This document shows positions 11,201 through 19,769 of a DNA stretch of 64,000 nt, in pieces (positions within the stretch are counted from its first letter, which is position 1; each line of letters opens with the position of its first letter). The notes under the pieces are model-generated. The model was not told where the DNA came from, did not search any database, and saw only the letters and a list, made by a program, of their open reading frames with translations. The translations under genes and the position numbers were made by a program. This stretch comes from JBCCIM01 sp965263205 (GTDB lineage Bacteria; Bacteroidota; Rhodothermia; Rhodothermales; JAHQVL01). Location: NCBI GenBank assembly GCA_965263205.1, contig CBDHHF010000032.1:1-64000 (forward strand). Reading direction: 5' to 3'.

Positions 11201-11692
11201 CGGCGAGACTTCCCCACCATTCGATACAAGGCCATCCGATACGATATGGATGCCGTATAGCTGATTGCCATTGGCATCGAGACGCGGGTTGCCGTTGTCA
11301 TCGAAAAGGGGGACACTTTGTGGATCTTTGCGCTCAGGGTCCTCAATTTCAGCCGCTACAAACGGACCAAATTCGAACCCATAGCCGAGGCCATTCCATA
11401 CAATGTCTGTAATGGTGTTACCGGGAGAGGAAATCGACCCGAAGTTTAGAATCTGCGTTGTGATACGGTTGCCGTTAAGAATGGCGTCGCGCCGGCTCGT
11501 GATTTCAGAGACGCAGTTCAGGTTTGCGCCTTGTACCATGGGCCGGTCGGTCTGGTAGTCAATCCAGCGTTGTACCTGTTGGGGCTTCCAGTCGTTTTTT
11601 CGGCCCTTTTTGAGTTCTTTTCGCGATTGCGCGCCGGCAGGTAGCGCTACGCAAGCTGCAAGCAATAATACAAATATCGATCTGTAACGCAT
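8279..11692 (-). CDS. Large secreted protein with Asp-rich repeats and T9SS sorting domain
   Basis: 1137 residues with a signal peptide (MRYRSIFVLLLAACVALPAGA). About residues 375-430 contain Asp-rich calcium-binding-like repeats (GDGIDNDGDGLVDE, GIDNDGDWDPSFDD). A fibronectin III-like region follows near 560-680 (PPNKPTLTAVPGDRQVTLYW), and the end is a type A T9SS sorting domain (YVVPNPYVA ... YGLYIFHVESDEG, final FAVIK). There is no recognisable catalytic domain. It lies 55 bp downstream of the TonB receptor and 18 bp upstream of the PorV-like gene. Similar large T9SS cargo proteins are common next to TonB receptors in Rhodothermota, but their function is not established to my knowledge. 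A surface-exposed structural or ligand-capturing partner of the receptor is possible. Confidence 0.82.
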   Translation of the reverse strand: MRYRSIFVLLLAACVALPAGAQSRKELKKGRKNDWKPQQVQRWIDYQTDRPMVQGANLNCVSEITSRRDAILNGNRITTQILNFGSISSPGNTITDIVWNGLGYGFEFGPFVAAEIEDPERKDPQSVPLFDDNGNPRLDANGNQLYGIHIVSDGLVSNGGEVSPDGAEFWGWQPIPCAEPVGSFGGLDVVERTSPFIPTSDARDNDLDGKPDSWPDTWFNENLQQFVWPGALQQGASNADKEALYFMNDYNNNEFEYYPFASDSTKRGLGLEVETRIYQWANPLAEDAMFLIYKITNKSEKDLDKVIFGMWGDPHVGGPGDWPDDLALFDRDLNMVFAWDADGRSDIPGRAPGYFGYKFLESPGIGNEIINGVSFAGDGIDNDGDGLVDESWTDGIDNDGDWDPSFDDVGIDGIPGTGDEGEGDGIPTAGSQFDITRPGEPNFEFTDIDESDQIGLTSFASPGFAGNRISNDERVWSQVQPGNFEDVPSQPGDYVFLYGSGSFPLRAGETKRFSIALIVGESFEDLVLNAETVQQIFDVGYRFARPPNKPTLTAVPGDRQVTLYWDDVAETSVDPLSREQDFEGYAILRSTDHEFSDQQTITDINGSRFLFRPLTNEVGVEARFDLDNGISGPSAIPYPKRGVAYDLGDDTGLFHTYVDSNNVINGQTYYYTVVAYDRGWNGGDNSAFLNGIPPSETSKTITFNPVTDDFIFDDNTASVTPSPVVAGYVPPSLNDGSTPVQRAAGKGTGPLLVNVIDPLAIPDDGLYTIDFDDSNGETVYSVTNERPLTVTFAATAGKANSLGVENIVPESFQLSTASGAPLVAGTDYTLNAESGAVQVNSNDGAALTATFKYQPVRASDRLNNEESNPIFDGMHLFVREDMMGIDSLQTGWSVGGKDIPFNVRVATSGPGRIGQPNDYEIVFSNEPVTTSFVTNLPLPFEIFNLSKSNEPLLAFVPDLNRDGIWNIDEQVIILENVDGEQIASWQVDFEDIGEVPSGGDVFFIRTTKPFDGNDAFTISTTAATTDAVLAKEGLRDIYVVPNPYVASASFEPTNPVSRSERGDRRLYFANVPQRCTIRIYTLAGELVDTIFHDGALSDGKAFWDLRTKDNMNIAYGLYIFHVESDEGTVIGKFAVIK

Positions 11693-11747
11693 CTATATTG
11701 TCAGCTAAGTTAAATCCTGATACGGGTGGCTTTAGATAGGCAGGTGG

Positions 11748-14510
11748 CTAGAAGGAGAGCGTGGCACCAAGCCTGATTTCTCGCGGTGGACTGTACCAGT
11801 GGGGTCGGGTGTTGTATTCGTCCAGTGTTTTGATGCCCGGCAGGCCATACAGCGGCTCCCATGCTGCGTGTATACCGCGCTGTCCATTGAGCGAGTAGGA
11901 CGCGGTTCCGGTATCATTGAATACAAACCGTTCGTTGAGGCGGTCCAGGACGTTAAATACCTTTGCAAAGACCCGCAAGTGCGCATTGCCCAACGGTACC
12001 TCCTTGTATAGATGGATATCCAGATCAAGCTGCTCGGGTTTTCTTCCTGCATTGGGAAGCTGGTCGATTTTCTGATCGAGCAGCAACGGCGTATACGGAT
12101 ATCCCGTAGAGAACTGGGCAATAAACGATGCACCCCAATTGCCCGGCCGGGTTAGGCTTACGGTTGATGAGATAATGTGTCGCTGGTCAAAGTCCAGCGG
12201 GATAATCTCAAATTCGTTTTCGCGACCAGAAAGCGAGTTGAAAAAGAAAGCGTTGCTGTCGTTGTTGTTACCTTCTGCAAGCTGGAATGTGTAGTCCAGT
12301 GTGGCAGAAAGCAGGCCGCCACGATCCCGTCTCCGGGTGAGTGCGAAGACGATGCCACGCACATTGGCATAATCGCGGTTGAGGAAGATGTTGTACTGGT
12401 CTTCGCCGGCAATGGTGCTAAACCGGATGCGCTGGCTCGCCAGGTAATCCCGGATATCTTTGAAAAAGCCCGTGACGTCAAAAGCCAGGTTAGGACCAAT
12501 TTGCTGCTGCAAGCCAATTTCATACTGCACAGTTCGTTCAGGCCGCATGTTGGTGTTGCCGAAAGTCGGAATGCTGCCGGCCGGGAATTCAAAGTCCGGA
12601 TTTAAGTAGAGTCGACGAAGTGGCGGCATTTGCGCAAAGTGGCCGTACGAAAAGTGGATGATCCCGGTTGTTGTGATTGGGAAAGATACGCCCACGCGCG
12701 GAAGCAGCAGATGGGTTTGCTCTGCTTCTTGTAGCGGTCCTTTCGGATCAAGCAGATCTGGCACAAATTCGCCATTGGGATCGAAAAACTCGTACCGCAA
12801 GCCGGCGTTGATGATGAAGTTGTCGAACTCCAGTTTGTCCTGCGCATAGGCGCTCAATTCCAGCACGCGCTGGTCTTTGTAAACGTCATGCGAAGGTGTC
12901 GATTCGTCGGGTACCGTAGGGCCGTCTCTGTAGAGCACGTTTTCATTAAACAACACAACAAAGTTGCGCCGGTCGAGGCTGTGGAGCTGTGCTTCAACAC
13001 CGAGCTTGGCTTCATGGATGATGCCGAACTGGCGCGTGAAATCAAGCTTGCCGCGGAACGAACGTGACGTTTCGTTGATGTGGCCTTTTTGATTGCCGCC
13101 AAACAGGAAATTACTGCCCGGGAAGCCAACCACGGTACCATCACCAATACCGCTTAAGTCGCGTACATAGCGCGGGTCGTTCGGGTTTTCGTAAACAAAT
13201 TGCCGGAATTCGTTGCTGGCGTAGGAGAGCCGCAAGGTGTAAAAGGCCCGATCATTTAGTGTATGGGTCCAGTTGAGTCGGTGGCTGAAGCCACGGTCGC
13301 GCAAGGTGGTAATCCCGTCTGGGTTAAATCGGTACAGGAATGAACTTGCGCTCAGCGGTTTGCGCTTGCTGTAATCGAACAGGTAGCTATAGTCGACCTT
13401 GATGCCACGAACGGGCCTCATTGTGATTTTGCCGACGAAGTTACTGGCAGTACTTGGGTGGAGCGATACTCGCTCATTGGGGAGCTCGCGTCCTGAATTA
13501 GGGATTTCTGCATCCTCTGGCAGGTATTCCCACCAGGGATTGCCACTTATTTCATAGTAGGGGATGTCGCCGTTGAAGTTTGCCGAGTCAGATGGCAGGT
13601 GTTGGCGAACACCAAATGCATAACCTTCATCTTCATCGAGCCGGCCGGAGACAAAAAAGCTTGCGTTCTTGAATATAGGCAGGGGACCGCCCAGCGTGGC
13701 TTCAAGGGTGTAGATATCGTAGCCAAGGCTCGACGGTGTCAAAAAGATGTCTTCGTTGCCAGTGACTGTATCGCCGCCGTAGGCGCTAAACGAACCCTGG
13801 AATTTGGGGGTGCCTTCTTTGGTGACAAGGTTTACGATGCCAGACATGGCTTTGCCGTATTCAGCATTAAATGCACCAGAAATCACAGTCATTTCCTGGA
13901 TGGCATCCTGTGCAACCCCTGTTGTTAGGCCGTTGGTGTCAAACGGGTTGCCCACTGAGATGCCATCGACGAGGTAGGATACTTCATTGCTTCGGCCACC
14001 GCGGATATGGATTTCGCCGCCGGGGCCCTGGTTTACACCGGCCTGTGTTACAAGCACGCCAAAAAAGCCCTCTACGGGAAGCGCGTCAATTTCTTCAGCC
14101 ACAACGGTTTTTCTTGACGCCGTCAGGTCTTTTTGGATGAGCGGACGCTCAGCCTGTACGATGATCTCTTCACCTTCGAGCACCTGCTCCTGCATGTTGA
14201 GGTTGTAGCGGGTGGTTTGCCCGGTACTCACACGGACATCGGTGATTTTCTGCGTCTGGTAGCCTACATAAGAAAAGACCAGCGTGTAGGCACCGGGGCG
14301 TACATTTACAATAATATAGTTGCCATCCGCGTCGGATACGGTGCCTTGTCCGGTTTCTTCGAGGACAATGTTGACGCCAATCAGGGATTCGTTGGTGGCC
14401 TGATCGAGAATGCGGCCGGCAATTTTGCCTTGTCCATAGGCAAGGGTGGCGGGGAGGAGGATGCATGCCAGGAGGCATGTTAAGAACAACAAACGGCGTC
14501 TGTAGGCCAT
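11748..14510 (-). CDS. TonB-dependent receptor with carboxypeptidase-regulatory domain
   Basis: 920 residues. A signal peptide is followed by a CarboxypepD_reg-like domain (GKIAGRILDQATNESLIGVN ... GQTTRYNLN, about 27-115), a plug domain (EIHIRGGRSNEVSYLVDGIS, EYGKAMSGIVNLVTKEG, about 130-240) and a long beta-barrel ending in a C-terminal aromatic strand (IRLGATLSF). This is the SusC/CirA-like architecture used for TonB-driven uptake across the outer membrane. There is no SusD homologue beside it; instead a 1137-residue T9SS cargo and a PorV-like protein follow on the same strand, so the three likely form an operon. The substrate cannot be read from the sequence. Confidence 0.92.
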   Translation of the reverse strand: MAYRRRLLFLTCLLACILLPATLAYGQGKIAGRILDQATNESLIGVNIVLEETGQGTVSDADGNYIIVNVRPGAYTLVFSYVGYQTQKITDVRVSTGQTTRYNLNMQEQVLEGEEIIVQAERPLIQKDLTASRKTVVAEEIDALPVEGFFGVLVTQAGVNQGPGGEIHIRGGRSNEVSYLVDGISVGNPFDTNGLTTGVAQDAIQEMTVISGAFNAEYGKAMSGIVNLVTKEGTPKFQGSFSAYGGDTVTGNEDIFLTPSSLGYDIYTLEATLGGPLPIFKNASFFVSGRLDEDEGYAFGVRQHLPSDSANFNGDIPYYEISGNPWWEYLPEDAEIPNSGRELPNERVSLHPSTASNFVGKITMRPVRGIKVDYSYLFDYSKRKPLSASSFLYRFNPDGITTLRDRGFSHRLNWTHTLNDRAFYTLRLSYASNEFRQFVYENPNDPRYVRDLSGIGDGTVVGFPGSNFLFGGNQKGHINETSRSFRGKLDFTRQFGIIHEAKLGVEAQLHSLDRRNFVVLFNENVLYRDGPTVPDESTPSHDVYKDQRVLELSAYAQDKLEFDNFIINAGLRYEFFDPNGEFVPDLLDPKGPLQEAEQTHLLLPRVGVSFPITTTGIIHFSYGHFAQMPPLRRLYLNPDFEFPAGSIPTFGNTNMRPERTVQYEIGLQQQIGPNLAFDVTGFFKDIRDYLASQRIRFSTIAGEDQYNIFLNRDYANVRGIVFALTRRRDRGGLLSATLDYTFQLAEGNNNDSNAFFFNSLSGRENEFEIIPLDFDQRHIISSTVSLTRPGNWGASFIAQFSTGYPYTPLLLDQKIDQLPNAGRKPEQLDLDIHLYKEVPLGNAHLRVFAKVFNVLDRLNERFVFNDTGTASYSLNGQRGIHAAWEPLYGLPGIKTLDEYNTRPHWYSPPREIRLGATLSF

Positions 14511-14520
14511 AAGAGATTGG

Positions 14521-14718
14521 TTGAAGGTTGAAAGTTTAAGGTTGAAGGTGGTTGACCTTCGCCTTTTCGCTCGTCTTCAGGTCCCGTGCATTTAGGCAAA
14601 TCACAGGACGCGTATTGCCAATAAAATGATTGAAGGCTGAAAGTTAAAGGCCAAAAGCAGTGACACCTTTAACCTTCAACCTTCAACCTTCAACCCAAAT
14701 AAATCGTCGATTTATTTG
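14521..14718 (-). repeat. Stop-codon hairpin repeat, copy 2, with inverted GGTTGAAGG tracts
   Basis: A perfect 11-bp stem (14696-14706 / 14708-14718) overlaps the stop codon of the FG-GAP gene (14712-14714) and is followed on the minus strand by three tandem GGTTGAA units (14666-14696). A second tract of the same motif in the opposite orientation lies at 14521-14547, so the two tracts can pair across about 120 nt. It also forms the whole spacer between the FG-GAP gene and the TonB receptor. Confidence 0.6.
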
Positions 14719-16583
14719 ATCAGAACCATGGTTTTTGACTGGCGGAAGTTACCGTACTCAAGCGTATACAGGTAAGAACCACTTGCTACCTGGCGGCCGG
14801 CGTCGTTGGTAGCATCCCAAACAACTTGGTGGTACCCTTCGGTGCGGTACTCGTTGTTTACCAGGGTGCGAACCAGGCGACCCGTCATGTCGAACACGCG
14901 TACGCTAACAGCTTTGTCAAGCGGGAGCGTAAAGCTGATGGTTGTGGTCGGGTTGAACGGGTTCGGGTAGTTATCGTGCAGCTTGTAATCATCAGGAACG
15001 ATGATACGCTCGTCATCGATGCTAACAGCGATACCAGAACCTGACATAACGCGCATGAAAATACGGTTTTCGTTGTTCACAGAAGAATCTACCGTGTAGC
15101 TGCTGTCTGCATTCTGTGTGAGCGTGTACAGCTCGTCACGAACACCCTGAATACCAAACACAACCTCGTTGATCCCATCGAGGTCAGCGTCACCGAGGTA
15201 AGCAAGCTTGGACGCAAATTCTGCGTTGCCGCCTCCTATTGTCACGGAGTCAGGGTTTGCAAGGTCCAGGTTGTTGTCAACGTAGGTGGTTGAGCCATCG
15301 AGGTTGTTCAGTGTGTGGAATCCGTTGTAGGTATCCGAAGAGATCTCTACGGCCTCAACAGCTGAGTAGCTCGCAGGATCTTCAGGATCACCACCATTAA
15401 ATTCAACAACATTCACCCATGATGCGGCTGCGCCACCTGTGAAGTTGCCACCTGAGTAGCCCGGGCCTGTAGCAATGAGTTCCATGGCCCCATCACCATC
15501 GAGGTCACCTGCGGTGATACCCAGCGCAGAGAGTCCTGGGATTACACCAACAGAGAAGTTATCCATCGTGAGCTGGAGTACGTCTTCGCCGTCTTCGTAG
15601 TTCATTACCGTTACCGCACCTGTCTGCAGGTTCGGGAAGAAGATCTCGTCGTCGCCATTGCCATCGATGTCTACAACCACACCACCGAAGAACGAAACAT
15701 GATCGTCGGGTGCTGTAACCTGCAAGTTAATATTAGCTGCCGCAGCATCTGGAATTACGTAGCCACCCGCACCATCGGTACTGATGTTGGTGAAATTAAA
15801 GCTGTTCCATGAGTGCAGGACAACTTCGAGGTTGCCGTCACCATCAAGATCGGCAGGGTGTGCTGCATACGCACTACCACCACCGCGGCCTACTGGGTCA
15901 AAGTCTTCCGTGGCACGAGAACTCAGGCGTACCTCTTCAGTCCATACATCAAATCCACCGCCAATATCCGTAGCAGAGATGATGTACCAGTTGTCGTAGC
16001 GGTTATCGCTGCCGTTGTTTGAAATCAGCAGTTCTTCTGAGCCATCGCCATCAACATCGTAGATGTCCATGACTTCTGTACGCCAGCGATCGGGAAGGTC
16101 ATCGTTGAACTCATAGATTGCTGCAGGTGCTGAGCCATAGTCGTTGTCGGCTGTGTTTTCAAACACAAACAGACCCGTAGCGAAAGTTGTCGCTTCGTCA
16201 AAGTTGCGACCACTCAGGAACACAATCTCACCAAAACCATCACCATCCAGGTCGCCGCCGGCGATTGCACGGATGTTGTTGGTTGTGCCAGTTGAGTCCA
16301 TCCAGGGCGTTGAATAAACAAGCTCCCATGTGTCGGTGCTTACATTTTCAATAACGTGCACGCGGCCACCGCCAGTGTAATCAGCAACGAGTACTTCATA
16401 CAGACCATCAGCGTCGAGGTCAAAGGGGCCAGCTACGTCGCGGGCACCTGACTGGAGACCAGCTGCATAGCCATCCATGATGTTGTCAGTGGCGGGCAAG
16501 TTCAATTCAAACTCCACTTGCTGCGCCTGCACGAGGCTGGCAGATAGCAAGAGAAAGAGCGTCAAAGTAGTAGCTTTTTTCAT
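14712..16583 (-). CDS. FG-GAP/VCBS repeat secreted protein with T9SS tag
   Basis: 623 residues: a signal peptide (MKKATTLTLFLLLSASLVQA), then at least seven FG-GAP/integrin-propeller repeats with Dx[DN]GDG calcium loops (DLDADGLYE, DLDGDGFGE, DVDGDGSEE, DLDGDGNLE, DIDGNGDDE, DLDGDGAME, DADLDGINE). It ends in a type A sorting domain (NYPNPFNPTTTISFTLP ... SGSYLYTLEYG). This predicts a calcium-stabilised beta-propeller displayed or released through T9SS, probably for adhesion or ligand binding. No catalytic residues are apparent. The codon choice looks more uniform than in its neighbours, which would suit high expression (impression, not computed). It is probably its own transcription unit, upstream of the TonB cassette. 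Confidence 0.85.
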   Translation of the reverse strand: MKKATTLTLFLLLSASLVQAQQVEFELNLPATDNIMDGYAAGLQSGARDVAGPFDLDADGLYEVLVADYTGGGRVHVIENVSTDTWELVYSTPWMDSTGTTNNIRAIAGGDLDGDGFGEIVFLSGRNFDEATTFATGLFVFENTADNDYGSAPAAIYEFNDDLPDRWRTEVMDIYDVDGDGSEELLISNNGSDNRYDNWYIISATDIGGGFDVWTEEVRLSSRATEDFDPVGRGGGSAYAAHPADLDGDGNLEVVLHSWNSFNFTNISTDGAGGYVIPDAAAANINLQVTAPDDHVSFFGGVVVDIDGNGDDEIFFPNLQTGAVTVMNYEDGEDVLQLTMDNFSVGVIPGLSALGITAGDLDGDGAMELIATGPGYSGGNFTGGAAASWVNVVEFNGGDPEDPASYSAVEAVEISSDTYNGFHTLNNLDGSTTYVDNNLDLANPDSVTIGGGNAEFASKLAYLGDADLDGINEVVFGIQGVRDELYTLTQNADSSYTVDSSVNNENRIFMRVMSGSGIAVSIDDERIIVPDDYKLHDNYPNPFNPTTTISFTLPLDKAVSVRVFDMTGRLVRTLVNNEYRTEGYHQVVWDATNDAGRQVASGSYLYTLEYGNFRQSKTMVLIK

Positions 16584-16797
16584 ACTGTGATACTTAGGGT
16601 GTTAGAATAAAGGATCGTAATGAGTTGGGTCGACCGTGTTATTGTTCATCGAAGTGTTGGTGACAGGCATAAAAACGGTCTGCCGGATAATACGGAATGC
16701 CAATTTGGTAATCAATTTGTTTTTGATGGATTGCCGTGTGGGCAGGATGAGTGGTTTAATGCCTCAAAATGCCCACATAATGGCGCTATTTAATAGG

Positions 16798-18636
16798 TTA
16801 GCGGTTAACCATGAGGGGCCAGGCAGAGAGCCCTTCTTCAGTCCGCAAGACAACCTGATAAACCCCTCGCGCGAGGTCGCCTGTGTTAATTTGCGTTTTG
16901 TATAATCCGGGTTGCCGGCGCGTGTTGGTTACCGTTTTGGTTTGCCGGCCAATGGCATCGTGCAAACGAATCTCTACCGAAGTTGGCGCCGCCAAGTAAT
17001 ACGTCAGGGTTGCCGATTGGCTTGCCGGATTTGGGAAGACACTCACGATCGTGGTTTTACGCGTTTCCCCGCGCGTAGGGGTGATCGACGTGATCGCTGT
17101 GTTTGAAACCGGTGCTGAGTAATTCGACAACATCCCAAGCGCACTTCGGGAAGCTACGCTGTAGTAGTAACTTTGTCCGGGCGCAATACTGGTGTCTATA
17201 AACTGTGTGGTACTGCCATCAACCGAGGCAAGAATATCGGTAGCGTACCCCTCGCGCGGAATGGCGTCTGGCCGGCGCAAAATGACGTAGCTGCGCAGCG
17301 GGTCGTTGGTGCTGCCGTTCGAAGCCATCCAGTCGAGCTGTACGTAGCCCTCGGGGGTATTGGTAAGGGCCAGCCCGGGAGGCACCGTTGGTGCTGAAGC
17401 CTCAAAACGATGCAGCATGGCTGCCGGCAGGGCAGGCTCGGTATAGCGGCTCGTGATCAAGTCCGCATACTGCATGTAGTGGTCGTATCGAAACGCCATC
17501 TGGCCTGCAGCGCCCGCATCACGTGCTGCGTCGATCTGGAGCGGTAAATCACCTGCGGGAAATCTGCCTTCGGATGGCTTGTAAGCACCGTAGCCGGCAA
17601 AAATGGGACGGCCCGATGATTCGTCCACCCATTCATTTACCAGCACTTCAAAGTCTGGGGACGGGAATGCGTTTGTGCCCTCGGGATCGGTACCAATGCT
17701 GAAGTAAATCTGCGGTGCGAGGTAATCGTGCCAGCCATTGGCGAGCCAGAGCCGGCTTTCTTGATACACGCCGCTGAAGGCCCACAGCGCCGGCCATGCA
17801 CTGGTCTCCCGGTAATTACCGAGAGGTGCTGCACCAATCTTTACCCACGGCTTGATTGCAGACACGGCTTCGTGTGCCGCCTCGACAAAGTCATTCACAT
17901 TACTCCTGCGCCAATCTGCCAGATTGGAAAAGCCTTTGTCATTGAACTGGAAATTGGCATCATCTGTAACAAAGCCACCTTCCGGGTAGCGAATAAAGTC
18001 GTAATGAACGGCGTCTACATCATAGAATGTTACAATTTCGGATACGATGCTGACGAGCCAGTCTTTTGCACCATCAGCTGATGGGTCGAGCCACACCTGG
18101 CTACCTTTCTCGGCAATCCAGCCAGGCTCTTCAACACCGATGTGCCGGGGATTGGTGACGTTGGCAAAATCGGCCAGCGTACTCGTGTCGCCGATGCGAT
18201 AGACATTAATCCAGGCATGCAACTCCATACCCAGTGCATGGGCTTCTTCGATGGCTACGGCGAGCGGATCAAAACCAGGATCGATGCCTGGTCCTGCAAG
18301 GAGGGCTGACCAGGGCAAAAGGGTGCTGCGGTACATCGCGTCGCCGCGTGCAACCACTTGCATAACAAACGTATTGATGCCGGTAGCGTGCGCGTCCCGG
18401 ATGAGTTGGCGGAGGGCATCAGCTTGTTGTGATGCCGGCGCGCCGGTGGTGGGCCAGTTACCGTCTTGCAACACGGTTGCTAACCAGACAGCCCGTGTTT
18501 CAAAAAAAGGTTCATCCGCAGATGTCCCACGTACAGCCTGTCCGTTCGCCTCTAATCCGGAAAAAAGGGAAAATACTAACGCACACGCCAGCAGAGCGGG
18601 GCAAAATCTGCCGACCAGCAGCCGGGGATTTAGCAT
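16798..18636 (-). CDS. GHL10 (DUF187) glycoside hydrolase-like protein with T9SS tag
   Basis: 612 residues. The signal peptide is followed by a TIM-barrel domain of the GHL10/YngK type: FFETRAVWLATVLQDGNWP, GINTFVMQVVARGDAMY, HALGMELHAWINVYRI and DAVHYDFIRYPEGGF, ending near residue 390 (AAGQMAFRYDHYMQY). A fibronectin III segment follows (PPGLALTNTPEGYVQLDW) and then a sorting domain (VFPNPASQSATLTYYL ... GVYQVVLRTEEG). Family members are inferred to act on cell-wall or extracellular polysaccharide, but few have been assayed. The Tyr-Asp-Phe-Ile-Arg-Tyr motif is the conserved active-site strand. It is the last of the minus-strand T9SS cargo genes, 214 bp from the FG-GAP gene. Confidence 0.85.
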   Translation of the reverse strand: MLNPRLLVGRFCPALLACALVFSLFSGLEANGQAVRGTSADEPFFETRAVWLATVLQDGNWPTTGAPASQQADALRQLIRDAHATGINTFVMQVVARGDAMYRSTLLPWSALLAGPGIDPGFDPLAVAIEEAHALGMELHAWINVYRIGDTSTLADFANVTNPRHIGVEEPGWIAEKGSQVWLDPSADGAKDWLVSIVSEIVTFYDVDAVHYDFIRYPEGGFVTDDANFQFNDKGFSNLADWRRSNVNDFVEAAHEAVSAIKPWVKIGAAPLGNYRETSAWPALWAFSGVYQESRLWLANGWHDYLAPQIYFSIGTDPEGTNAFPSPDFEVLVNEWVDESSGRPIFAGYGAYKPSEGRFPAGDLPLQIDAARDAGAAGQMAFRYDHYMQYADLITSRYTEPALPAAMLHRFEASAPTVPPGLALTNTPEGYVQLDWMASNGSTNDPLRSYVILRRPDAIPREGYATDILASVDGSTTQFIDTSIAPGQSYYYSVASRSALGMLSNYSAPVSNTAITSITPTRGETRKTTIVSVFPNPASQSATLTYYLAAPTSVEIRLHDAIGRQTKTVTNTRRQPGLYKTQINTGDLARGVYQVVLRTEEGLSAWPLMVNR

Positions 18637-18807
18637 AACTTCGTAAGATTGTGCTCAAAGAGCGGGTATTGGCGTGGTGGTTACCCGCAAGCCCTGATAA
18701 TATCAAACACCATGCTGAAAAATCCAAACACTATGGATAGAGGGCCTACATGAATGCACGAAAAACCGTACTTTCTTCCTGACCCGCAAAGACATCCTCC
18801 CAAATCC

Positions 18808-19686
18808 ATGGCTCATCGTTACTGCTTCCGTTTTTTGTTTTTGATATTGTGTCTCTGTCTCGGCATAACGCCGGCACTCGCCCAGGAAGTTGGTCCTGCG
18901 CGTGGCGTGTTGTTGCTGGGTGGAGGCAACTTGCAAGATCTTGCGATCTTTGAGCGCTTTATTGACCTGGCTGGCGGACCCGATGCAAAAATCGTTGTCA
19001 TCCCCACAGCCGGCGGTCAGTCCGAATACAATGATTACTGGCGCGGCCTCTCCGTTTTCAGGAAGGCGGGTGCGCGTAACTTGCATATTTTGCACACCTA
19101 CGATCGCGCTGAGGCTGATACCGATGCGTTTGCTGCACCGCTGGCAGATGCCCGCGCCGTTTGGTTTTCAGGTGGCCGGCAGTGGCGGCTTGCAGACTCG
19201 TATCTCGATACGAAAGTGCACGACGCATTGCTTGCCTTGCTCGACCGTGGTGGTATTATTGGTGGTTCGTCTGCCGGCGCAACCATTCAGGGCTCCTACC
19301 TCGCGCGCGGCGATACCAAGACGAATACCATTATGATGGGCGACCACGAAGAGGGACTCGCCTTGCTGAAAAACACAGCGGTTGATCAACATCTTTTGCA
19401 ACGCAATCGGCAGTTCGATCTGATTGAAATCATCGAGGCACATCCACATTTGCTTGGCATTGGGCTCGACGAAAATACCGCAATCCTTGTGCGGGGTGAT
19501 GAATTTGAAGTCATCGGGCAAAGTTATGTGGCGATCTATGACCACAACAGCATGATCGATTCAGGCGGACAGTTTTATTTTCTCCGGCCCGGTGACTTTT
19601 TCGATTTGGGGACGCGTGAAGCCTTCAGGCGCGTACGATCCAGCGTAGGATTAGAACGCGTGGTTGCTCGCCCCTGGTCAAATTGA
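18808..19686 (+). CDS. Exported cyanophycinase-like peptidase (S51 family)
   Basis: The frame begins at 18754, with a purine-rich AGAGGG 9 nt upstream, but the internal ATG at 18808 (MAHRYCFRFLFLILCLCLG) gives a clean signal peptide ending at ALAQ, so I prefer it. The S51/class I glutamine amidotransferase-like fold is shown by VLLLGGGNLQDLAIF, KIVVIPTAGGQSEYND, AVWFSGGRQWRL and the nucleophile elbow IIGGSSAGATIQ. GIGLDENTAILV near the C-terminus also fits. Cyanophycinases hydrolyse cyanophycin to beta-Asp-Arg; exported relatives act as peptidases of unclear substrate. It heads a short run of plus-strand exported hydrolases. Confidence 0.85.
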   Translation: MAHRYCFRFLFLILCLCLGITPALAQEVGPARGVLLLGGGNLQDLAIFERFIDLAGGPDAKIVVIPTAGGQSEYNDYWRGLSVFRKAGARNLHILHTYDRAEADTDAFAAPLADARAVWFSGGRQWRLADSYLDTKVHDALLALLDRGGIIGGSSAGATIQGSYLARGDTKTNTIMMGDHEEGLALLKNTAVDQHLLQRNRQFDLIEIIEAHPHLLGIGLDENTAILVRGDEFEVIGQSYVAIYDHNSMIDSGGQFYFLRPGDFFDLGTREAFRRVRSSVGLERVVARPWSN

Positions 19687-19769
19687 ATGCCCTTCTCAAT
19701 ATGACTCCCTGAAACGATTAGCTGGTAGCAAATACAACTGTATTGAAAGCGATAATTTTCGGAAACATA

